Source: Mycteria americana (Eukaryota > Chordata > Aves > Ciconiiformes > Ciconiidae). From it: DNA of 64,000 nucleotides. Location of the stretch: NCBI RefSeq assembly GCF_035582795.1, contig NC_134367.1, positions 90,069,062 through 90,133,061 of the forward strand, given 5' to 3'. Below are positions 26,171-34,977 of this stretch, in pieces (positions within the stretch are counted from its first letter, which is position 1; each line of letters begins with the position of its first letter). The notes beneath the pieces are model-generated. The model saw nothing but the letters and a program-made list of their open reading frames with translations, was not told where the DNA came from and ran no database searches. Position numbers and translations under genes: made by a program.

Positions 26171-27201
26171 TCATTGGCTATTCTCACCCAAAATCAAGCC
26201 CCCTTGAGGTAGACAACAGACTTCCCCATCCTTCCGCATCACCCACCAAGCACACCCAGGTCCTTGAGCAAAAGCAACCCCATGAATGGGCTTGCCTTTG
26301 CCCAAGGCAGGAGTAACCCAGACTGTCTTCCCCAGCATATTTTTTACGTGCACTACAGGGACTTTATGCCCCTCTACAGTACATAAAAGTTTTGATTGGG
26401 CAGGGCCAGCTCAATTGGCAGATCCCCTACTGTTGACTAACCAGGTGGCCTTTGCTAAACGTGCATCCCAATGCCTGAACGTCGCACGACCCATTGCTCT
26501 CAGCGTAGTCTTTAACTGTCTTAATCAAATTGGTATCATTTGATTTTCCCGAAGGCTGGTGCATGATAGGGGGTGTGATATACCCACTCAATGAATGCCA
26601 TGCTCTTTGGCCCAGGTGTCTATGAGGTTGTTTTGGAAACGAGTCCTGTTGTCCGACTCAGTTCCCTCTGGGGTGCCGTGTCACCACAGGACTTGCTCTT
26701 CAAGGCCCAGGAGAGTGTTCCAGGGGGTAGCATGGGGCACAGGATAAGTTTCCAGCCATCCGGTGGTTGCTTCCACCATGGTAAGCACATAGCGCTTGCC
26801 TTGGGGTTTTGTGGGAGTGTGATATAATCAATCTGCCAGGCCTCCCCATATTTATATTTCAGCTATCGTCCTCCATACCACATAGGCTTTAACCGCTTGG
26901 CTTGTTTGATTGCAGCGCGTGTTTCACATTCATGGATAACCTGTGCGATAGTGTCCATGGTTAAGTCCACCCCTCATTCACAAGCCCATCTATGTGTTGC
27001 ATCTCTTCCTTGATGGCCTCAGGTGTCACGGGCCCACCAAACTATGAATAATTCACCCTTATCTTGCCAGTCCAGATCCACCTGAGCCACTTCAATCTTA
27101 GCAGCCCAATCCACCTGCTGGTGGTTTCTATGTTCTTCAGTGGCCCCACTCCTGGGTACATGAGCATCCATGTGATGTACTTTTACAACCAGGTTCTCCA
27201 C
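26171..27201 (-). pseudogene. Proviral integrase remnant
   Basis: On the minus strand I read an HECETRAAIKQAKRLKP zinc-region end, then EAWQIDYITLPQ (first catalytic Asp, near 26830) and TESDN (second Asp, near 26660). The C-terminus near 26350 carries NMLGKTVWVTPALGKGKP. Several stops and frameshifts interrupt it. It lies on the 3' side of the inserted CR1. Confidence 0.8.
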
Positions 27202-27301
27202 CCGGGCAGCAATATCTTGCTACAATGAGGCAGCCCAGATGGGTTTGCCTCTGCGCTGCCAGTTACTCTGCTTCCATTGCTGCAACCACCCCCACAGGGC
27301 A

Positions 27302-28251
27302 TTTCACAGGATCACAGAATCGTATAGGTTGGAAAAGACCTTTAAGATCATTGAGTCCAACCATAAACCTAACACTACCAAGACCACCACTACACCATGT
27401 CCCTAAGCACCTCATTCAAACGTCTTTTAAATACCTCCAGGGATGGCGACTCAACCACTGCCCTGGGCAGCTTGTTCCAATGCTTGATAACCCTTTCAGG
27501 GAAGTAAAATTTCCTAATATCCAGTCTAAACCTCCCCTGGTGCAACGTGAGGCCATTTCCTCTCATCCTATCATTTGTTACTTGGGAGAAGAGACCGACC
27601 CCCACCTCACTACAACCTCCTTTCAGGTAGTTGTAGAGAGCGATAAGGTCTCCTCTCAGCCTCCTTTTCTCCAGGCTACACAACCCCAGTTCCCTCAGCC
27701 GCTCCTCATCAGACTTCTGCTCCAGACCCTTCACCAGCTTCGTTGCCCTTCTCTGGACACGCTCCAGCACCTCAATGTCCCTCTTGTAGTGGGGGGCCCA
27801 AAACTGAACACAGGATTTGAGGTGCGGCCTCACCAGTGCTGAGTACAGGGGCACGATCACTTCCCCAGTCCTGCTGGCCACGCTATTTTTGATACAAGCC
27901 AGGATGCCATTGGCTTTCTTGGCCACCTGGGCACACTGCTGGCTCATATTCAGGCAGCTGTCAGTCAACACCCCCAGGTCCTTTTCTGCCAGGCAGCTTG
28001 CCAGCCACTCTTCCCCAAGCCTGTAGCGTTGCATGGGCTTGTTGTGGCCCAAGTGCAGGACCTTGCACTTGGCCTTGTTGAACCTCATACGATTGACCTC
28101 GGCCCATCGATCCAGCCTGTCCAGGTCCCTCTGTAGAGCCTTCCTCCCTCAAGCAGATCAACACTCCCAAACAACTTGGTGTCATCTGCAAACTTACTGA
28201 GGGTGCACTCGATCCCTTCGTCCAGATCACTGATAAAGCTATGAAACAGGA
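27302..28251 (-). mobile_element. CR1 LINE inside proviral pol, 3' part
   Basis: The 3' tail on the plus strand starts CACAGAATCGTATAGGTTGG. This is the best-preserved CR1 in the window and continues at 28905-29192 beyond a solo LTR. Proviral pol resumes on both sides (integrase left, RNase H right), so the CR1 landed in the provirus. Confidence 0.92.
27390..28213 (-). pseudogene. CR1 ORF2 C-terminal fragment
   Basis: An open frame of 232 codons (28088-27390) holds the C-terminal third of CR1 reverse transcriptase ([18 protein letters not shown] ... [20 protein letters not shown]) with a natural stop. The FADD catalytic box lies just upstream (about 28190) in another frame. The 5' part is cut by truncation and by the solo LTR, so it cannot function. 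Confidence 0.85.
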
Positions 28252-28904
28252 TGTCGTGGTTTAGCCCCAGCCGGCAGCTAAGCACCATGCAGCCGCTCGC
28301 TCACTCCCCCCTGGTGGGATGGGGGAGAGAATCAGAAGAGCAAAAGTAAGAAAACTCGTGGGTTGAGATAAGAACAGCTTAATAATTGGAACAAAATAAT
28401 AGTAATAATAATGAATTGTAATGAGAAGGAAAACAACAAGAGAGAGAGAGGAACAAAACCCAAGGGAGGGAAAAATAAAATAAAATAAAATAAAATAAAA
28501 TAAAATAAAATAAAATAAAATAAAATAAAATAAAATAAAATAAAATAAAATAAAAATAATACAACCGCTCACCACCCGCCGACCGACGCCCAGCCAGTCC
28601 CCGAGCAGCGATCGCTACCCCCCGGCCAAGTCCCCCAGTTTATATACTGAGTATGACGCCATATGGTATGGACTAGCCCTTTGGCCAGTTTGGGTCAGCT
28701 GTCCTGGCTGTGCCCCCTCCCAGCTTCTTGTGCACCTGGCAGAGCATGGGAAGCTGAAAAAGTCCTTCACCAGTGTAGACACCACTAAGCAACAGCCAAA
28801 ACATCAGCGTGTTATAAATATTACTCTCATACTAAAATCCAAAACACAGCACTATACCAGCTAGTAGGAAGAAAATTAACTCTATCCCAGCTGAAACCAG
28901 GACA
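28252..28904 (-). mobile_element. Solo LTR (ERVL-like) inserted in the CR1
   Basis: A complete LTR, minus orientation, from TGTCCTGGTTTCAGCTGGGA (28904) to CCACGACA (28252). It is flanked by the 5-bp direct repeat CAGGA (28247-28251 and 28905-28909), the target-site duplication. TATATAAA lies at 28646-28639. No internal sequence, so it formed by LTR-LTR recombination. It carries a (TAAAA)n array. Confidence 0.93.
28471..28557. repeat. (TAAAA)n microsatellite in the solo LTR
   Basis: About 17 perfect copies of the 5-base unit. It occupies the place where the related LTRs here have (GA)n or AAT-rich runs. Confidence 0.97.
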
Positions 28905-29192
28905 CAGGAGGGGCCCCAACACAGAGCCCTGGGGAACACCGCTTGTGACCGGCCGCCAACTGGAGTAAACTCCATTCACCACCACCCTTTGGGCCCGGCC
29001 ATCCAGCCAGTTCTTTACCCAGCAAAGAGTACATCCACAGCCTTCCCTTCATCCACTAGGCGGGTCACCTTGTCGTAGAAGGAGATCAGGTTGGTCAAGC
29101 AGGACCTGCCTTTCCTGAACCCATGCTGGCTGGGCTTGATCCCTTGGTTATCCTCTACATGCCGTGTGATGGCACTCAGGATGATCTGCTCG
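28905..29192 (-). mobile_element. CR1 LINE inside proviral pol, 5' part (5' truncated)
   Basis: Continuation of 27302-28251 after the solo LTR. It encodes the upstream reverse transcriptase, including QHGFRKGRSCLTNLISFYD. CR1 homology stops near 29192, after GATGATCTGCTC on the plus strand, where proviral sequence starts. Confidence 0.9.
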
Positions 29193-29307
29193 TGCACCTG
29201 TTCGTGCGCTCCTGGTCACTCGTGCTGCCTGGGGGCTGCTCTCGTACGGGAGGGGAATTTGCCACCATCCCTGAGACAGCATAGAGAGAGAGCACTGGCC
29301 ACTTTCC

Positions 29308-29766
29308 TCAGACAGCAATGTCTAAAGCTAGCTGCATGGCCTTCGCTTCTGCAGACTGGCTCGATTCACCATCTCCTTCAGCAGTTTCTACCACTTGTCG
29401 TATAGGACTCCATACAGCAGCTTTCCATCTCCGATGCTTCCCTACCACACGACAGGACCCATCGGTGAACAGGGCATATTGCTTCTCGTTTTCTGGTAGT
29501 TTGTTGTACAGTGGGGTCTCCTCAGCACGCGTCACCTCCTGCTCTGGCGATATTCCAAAATCTTTGCCTTCTGGACAGTCCATGATCGCTTCCAAGATTC
29601 CTGGGCGACGGGGGTTTCCTATTCGAGCCCATTGTGTGATCAGTGGGACCCACTTACTCCACGTAGCATCCGTTGCACGATGTGTAGAGGGGACCCTCCC
29701 TTTGAACATCCAGCCCAGCACCGGCAGCCGGGGCGCCAGGAGGAGCTGTGCTTCAGTACCAACCAC
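29308..29766 (-). pseudogene. Proviral RNase H remnant
   Basis: A 152-codon open segment with ALFTDGSCRV, then SSQSAEAKAMQLAL: the DGS and E-x-x-A residues of the RNase H fold. It follows the reverse transcriptase on the same strand. The CR1 insertion begins about 115 bases downstream. Confidence 0.8.
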
Positions 29767-30029
29767 TTCCGAAGCAGCTCAAACCCCTTCATATGCTGCC
29801 AATATCTCTTTCTCAGTTGGAGTATAGCGGGCCTCGGATCCTCTCTATCCCTGACTCCAAAACCCTAAGGGTCCATCTCGAGTCTCTGCTGGTGCTTTCT
29901 GCCAAAGGCTCCAGGTAGGGCCATTCTCCCCAGCGCGGTGTAGAGCATATTTTTCATATCTTGTCCTGCCCAGACTGGCCCAAGGGCTACTGCATGAACT
30001 ATCTCCCCTTTAATTTGTTCAAAGGCTTG

Positions 30030-30640
30030 TCATTGCTCAGGGCCCCATTTGAAATTGTTCTTCTTCCGGGTCACTTGATAGACAGGGCTTACGATCAGAC
30101 TGTAATTTGGAATATTTGGCCTTCTCCAAAAACCCACAACGCCTAAGAAAGCTGCTGTATTGCCCCAAATATTGTTGATGACGATGTCATCAACATAGTG
30201 CAGATATTCCAGAGCTTCACCCTGTTCGACTACCCCTGGGGCAGTCGATTCCAAGTGTACTGAACGCCCCTCCAAGTGAAAGCAAACTGTGGCCCGCACT
30301 CTGCTGCCAAAGGGATTGAGAAAAACGCATTAGCGATATCAGTTGTAGCATGCCATTTGGCTGCCTTTGACCCCAGTTCATATTGAAGTTCCAGCATGTC
30401 CAGCACAGCAGCAAGCGGCGGCAACATGACTTCGTCCAGGCCACGATAGTCTACTGTTAGTGTCTACTCTCCATTAGACTTTTGCACTGGCCATGTAGGA
30501 CTGTTAAAAGGTGAGCGAGTGTTCCTGATCACTCCTTGGCTCTCCAGTCAACGATTCAGCTTATGGATGGGAATCAGGGAGTCTCAGTTGGTGCGATATT
30601 GCCGCAGGTGCACCGTTGTGGTAGTGATTGGCACCTGTTG
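30030..30640 (-). pseudogene. Proviral reverse transcriptase remnant
   Basis: TTDIANAFFSIPL and LHYVDDIVI (with the catalytic YVDD box near 30200-30180) identify the reverse transcriptase palm. The pieces lie in different frames (30444-30217, 30427-30230 and 30299-30030), so it is interrupted. The start resembles the pol N-terminal motif VKEQQVPITTTTVHLRQY at about 30640-30590. Confidence 0.85.
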
Positions 30641-31034
30641 TTCTTTGACCTTCAGCAACCCCACAACAGAAGGGTCCTCTGAGAGAGCAGGCAAGGTGGA
30701 CAGCTGTTTACTTCCACTCCTGTGGGTCTGATGAGCCAGGCCATCGAATCCACACAGTCCAGTAAGCCCAGTTGTCCCTTTCCTCCACCTGGCTGGAGGC
30801 AGGGCCCCTCTAGTCCTGGTCATAGTATTCATTACCCACTTCTTGTAAATACGAGTCAGGAGTTCCTTCATTAAAGTCAGGAGTAAGATCAGCCCTTCTA
30901 CTCTGTCTGGGGAACTGCCCACTGGAAACTGGAGCAGCAATTTTCCTGGAAGAACCCCCTTGTGTGATTGTTTTTCCTTGCAACTCACGTACCCGCGCCT
31001 CTAGGGTCGAGGGAGATTTTTCCATTCCACTTCC

Positions 31035-32112
31035 TCATGTCCCCTCTGTGGTCACGCAGGTAAAACCACAGGGTGCCCGTGGTGTGTACCCTCTATATCC
31101 TCTCCCTTGAGCAGAAGAACGCTGGCTCCTAATAGCTGAGATACTGGTCCGTACAGGTGGGGAGTAGGACCTATCCTCTTTGAGTTGCTGGACCTCCCGG
31201 GACAGTTTCTCCACAGCCGAGATGAGGGAGGAAGAGATACTTCCTTTGTATTCCCGGAGCTGGCCAGCCAATTCATCCACCGTTGGTCCCTCTCCATCTT
31301 TCCAGGCCATTACTGCTAATGAGCTGGCATATGACACTGGTGCGCTCCGTACCAACTTCTACCACATGGGTCGTGTGCACTGGACTTCATCTGGATCTTT
31401 GGATAACTGCTCGATGTCCAGGTCACCATAATGACCTGGTGGCTAATGGCTAATTCCCTCAGGTACTGGATACCTCTCTCCACGGTGGTCCATTTGCCTG
31501 GGCGATATGTAACATCTTCCTTGAATGGTTATCTTTCCTTCATACCTGACAGAAGTCACCTCCAGAGGCTGAGGGCCTGTGCCCCTTTCCAATCGCTTTG
31601 TCAGTGCCCCCTTCCCTAGAAAGAGATCCCAGCTCTTTGGCTTCCCTACTCTCTAATTCCAGGCTACTGGCCCCATTATCCCAGCATCCGAGCAGCCAGG
31701 TGACAATGTGGTCGCCTGGACAATGGCTGAAATCTTTTTGCATGTCTCGCAGCTCACTCAGGGATAGGGATCGGGTGGTTTCCGTCTCGTTTACGAGTTC
31801 TTCCTCCTCCTCTCCTCGTGATGGCCCTGCTTTTTGATCCTCCCTTACTAAACGAGCTGACTTTTGCTTCCAACATTTCTCCTTGTCTACGGGGGTGACT
31901 GATACTGGCACGGGTTGGTTCTCTGGTTCAGCCGCAGTGCCAGGCGCCGGGGCTGGAGTAGCCGCAGTGCCTGTCGGTTTGTTTTCCCTCTCTTCTCCCT
32001 GAGGGTGCTGCATAATACCGAGGAGTGTTTGGTAGATAGTAGCCAAGGCCCAGCACAGTGCGATCAGTTGCGTCTCTTTGGAATAACTACGGCATTTTTT
32101 TTTTTCAAGCAT
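31035..32112 (-). pseudogene. Proviral gag-like remnant
   Basis: The first open segment (32112-31540) is a charged, Pro/Glu-rich protein with the region RDMQKDFSHCPGDHIVTWLL, seen in avian ERVL gag. A second (31355-31035), in another frame, has a helical stretch VEKLSREVQQLKED. Frameshifts between them make this a broken gene. Confidence 0.75.
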
Positions 32113-32835
32113 TCTATCACTTCATCAGGATCCTGGAGTTGTTGGGGAGTGAAGTTCCAGACCACTGGAGGTGAGAAGTTCTCTAAGTACCTGCCCGTAT
32201 TCTCCCACATGCCGTGCCACCCATGACCCTCCAGCCTCGGGGCAGATCTCTGGGTGATTTTTTAAAATAGTTGTTTAACCCTGAACAAGGCCTGAAACAC
32301 ATTCAGAAGACAGAGCAATAGCAGCATGCTGGCTTGAACATCCCAGGGGTATGCAACATTCTCGAGAGCTGGTGGCACTAGCCTGGAGGAGAAAGGGAAG
32401 GTGAAAGAACGGGGGAAACCATCCTCCCCGTCTTCCCCCTAGACTGGGTCTCCGAGGAGAAAAGCTGTGAGGAGAAAGAAAGGAGTGGAAGGAGAAAGCG
32501 TGTCATTATTAATAGTTTCGAGAGATGGCGCCCGAGGTGCGGAGATGACGGCAGTACCAACTACAACTTCCCAATCGGTTTTTTGACCAGTGACGTTATC
32601 GTCTCGTAAGCCGATGTTACACGGTACAGTAAAATGATAGTCCTGACCCATCTCCCAGAAGTGACAAACCGCACCGCCGGGAACACATACTGCAAGTGTG
32701 TATCTTACATCATACAACCATGCGCGCAAATGACAAACCATTGTGACCAGCGACTATTAAACTAAAAAAATGAATGCTTATAACGCATTTATTTTAACAT
32801 GCTCTGGTCAGATCTGTCGTTATCTCAACCCTTCA

Positions 32836-32855
32836 TACCCCACGTTGGGTGCCAA
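32836..32855 (-). other. Primer-binding-site-like motif of the provirus
   Basis: Seven to eight bases after the 5' LTR the minus strand reads TGGCACCCAACGTGGGG. A TGG start at this position is typical of a retroviral tRNA primer site. I could not match it to a particular tRNA with confidence. Confidence 0.6.
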
Positions 32856-32862
32856 AGAGGAC

Positions 32863-33442
32863 TGTTGTGGTTTAACCCCAGCTGGCAACTAAGCCCCACA
32901 CAGCCGCTCGCTCACTGCCCCGCGGTGGGAGAGGGGAGAGAATCAGAAGGGTAAAAGTGAGAAAACTCATGGGTTGAAATAAGAACAGTTTAATAATTGA
33001 AATAAAACATAATAATAATAATAAATAATAATAACAATACATTGTAATGAGAAGGAAAACAACAGAAGAGTGAGAGAGGAAGAAAACTCAGGAAAAACAA
33101 GTGATGCAAGCACTCACCTCCCACCGACTGACCCCCAGCCAGTCCCCGAGCAGCGATCACTGCCCCCCGGCCACCTCCCCCCAGCTTATATACTGCGCAT
33201 GACGTCCTATGCTATGGAATAGCCCTTTGGCCGGTTGGGGTCAGCTGTCCTGGCTGTGCTCCCTCCCAGCTTCTTGTGCGCCTGGCAGAGCTTGGGGAGC
33301 TGACAAGTCCCTGACTTAGTGTAAGCACTGCTTAGCGACAAATCAGTCATCGGTGTGTTACCACATTATTCTCACGCTAAATCCAAAACACAGCACTACT
33401 CCAGCTACTAGGAAGAAAATGAATTCTATCCCAGTCGAAACC
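32863..33442 (-). repeat. 5' LTR of the provirus
   Basis: On the minus strand it starts near TGGTTTCGACTGGGATAG and ends ACCACAACA at 32863. It has a TATA-like TATATAAG (33192-33185). Two to three percent of bases differ from the 3' LTR over the aligned 330-base core. The first few bases of the usual TGTCC start are missing. Confidence 0.9.
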
Positions 33443-33498
33443 AAAAAGGAGCAAAATACAGAAAGGAGAAAGAAGAAAAGTACTACAAGGGATGAAAG

Positions 33499-33560
33499 AG
33501 GTAAAGGAAGTTAAAGAGGTAGGTAAAGAAAGTTAAAGAGGTAGGTAAAGAAAGTAAAGG
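33499..33560. repeat. Short tandem repeat
   Basis: GTTAAAGAGGTAGGTAAAGA occurs twice in tandem, with partial units on both sides, directly next to the 5' LTR end. Confidence 0.85.
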
Positions 33561-34713
33561 TTTTTTTAAAAAAAAGTTTACTAAAATGTAACATTTTTGG
33601 TTCTCGTGTTAGGGATCAATTAATTATGCCTGTGACTAATTATCACTTTAGGGTTTGTCTGTAAATCGAGCTGTACTACATCAGCTTTTTATTCAACACT
33701 ATTTTATAGGATCCAGTATGGCTTGTACTGTGAGTTGCTCCATATACTCACAGTTTCTATTTTTGCTAATTTGAAATTGACTGAGTCTTTTTAAAAGTAC
33801 AACCTGGAAAGATCTTGGAAATAAATGACACTCCTTGACCAAGATCACAAAAGACCTCTCTGTAAAAAAACGATCGAGTGCCTCCTCTTCATAGCTGAGC
33901 AAGCAAATGCATACACAAGCACTGCTGTCCGGTAGGAGTGCCCCCACTAATAGCTTAAGTTAGGAATCAAGTTTTGCAAACACACTTGAAAGTAATACTG
34001 AGTTCCAGGGTGACAGAAATGTAGATAAAAGCTAGCTAGTGCTTCAGACCAGTAAACTGATAAATGCCAGTCATTTGCATTACACTTACATGGATGTTAA
34101 TAACAGGAGATAAGCAAGCTGACCACTCTACAACTGTGTATTAGCCAAAACTGCTTTTAGTTGGTTCTTTGAATAGTCTTACCTGGCCTGCAAAACTGTT
34201 GGATCCTGCTGAGATGAGCATACCATTCTCGTCCTTCAGGAAGCTACTATGAGGCCAACAGGCCAGATCAAAAGTAAAGGATTTCCTGTGCCCTGGATTC
34301 CCAGGGTCATATGTGCTTGCGCTGTTGGTGTTTGTAGCAATCACACCCCTACTTCCTGCATCCTTCTCTCTCTGTGTATTAAAATGACAATTGTAGTATC
34401 AAAATACCAGCAATCAGTCATCCACTCATCGTTCCTGGTTTAGTCTCATCAGTACGTGTAACTTGCATTTTTCCCTCTACCTCCCATGCTGGGCATCCGC
34501 ATAGGACGGTGCACTGCAAAATGCATTTCATTTTAGGAACAGCTTTAGTTCAGAAGGAACCACGGTACGTTGATCTCCAAGCATACCAGAGACACTCATC
34601 TTCCTGACTACTTTGGCGACAAAAGCATTCCTGGAACGGAAACCCGGAAGTTTTGCACAGAAGACAAAAGTACAAGCAAAATAAGAAACACATGCTATCT
34701 TATTACTTGAAAT

Positions 34714-34719
34714 TTTATT
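34714..34719 (-). promoter_or_regulatory. Possible polyadenylation signal AATAAA for AHCTF1
   Basis: TTTATT on the plus strand reads AATAAA on the gene strand about 260 bases after the stop codon. The distance is plausible for a short 3' UTR. A single hexamer in AT-rich DNA is weak evidence. Confidence 0.35.
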
Positions 34720-34977
34720 ATTTCATCGTATTTTCAGATTGGCCTAGACTAATTACCTTACAAGCATTGCCTAACAACTCATGACAAACTATGGATTGGC
34801 TTCTGCCTGGAGCTTGTGTTTTCTCCACCAGAAATCAACAACTAAGCTATTTATGAGTAGTTACATGGGAACTGATGCAATTGCAGCAAATCAATTTATT
34901 GTGCTGACAACCCTGAGAGTAGTCTTCCACGAGAGGAGGTTCCAATGGGGGATTAAACGACTTAGTTATCTGTGGCC

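Larger units (their letters stand above)
25228..33442 (-). mobile_element. ERVL-like endogenous retrovirus provirus, degraded
   Basis: Two closely similar LTRs (25228-25781 and 32863-33442) flank gag- and pol-like sequence on the minus strand, with a primer-binding-site-like motif next to the 5' LTR. Order: 5' LTR, gag (32112-31035), reverse transcriptase (30640-30030), RNase H (29766-29308), integrase (27201-26171), 3' LTR. Reading frames are broken by stops and frameshifts, a CR1 splits pol, and I see no env. Lack of env, the integrase style and the TGTCCTGGTTTC LTR start fit avian ERVL-type elements. Not capable of expression as it stands. Confidence 0.9.
33443..34977. other. 3' flank between AHCTF1 exon 32 and the provirus
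   Basis: Here the last ELYS exons would be expected. I find none with recognisable ELYS sequence. Two exon-like pieces on the minus strand are seen (34183-34246, ending CAG|GTAAGA, and an open stretch from about 34637 to 34530), but neither resembles ELYS. A short purine-rich tandem repeat lies at 33499-33560. Confidence 0.5.

Noticed and set aside
30030-32112. An intact retroviral gag-pol gene
   Set aside because: The pieces lie in different frames with stops between them, and pol is split by a CR1; only remnants are supported.
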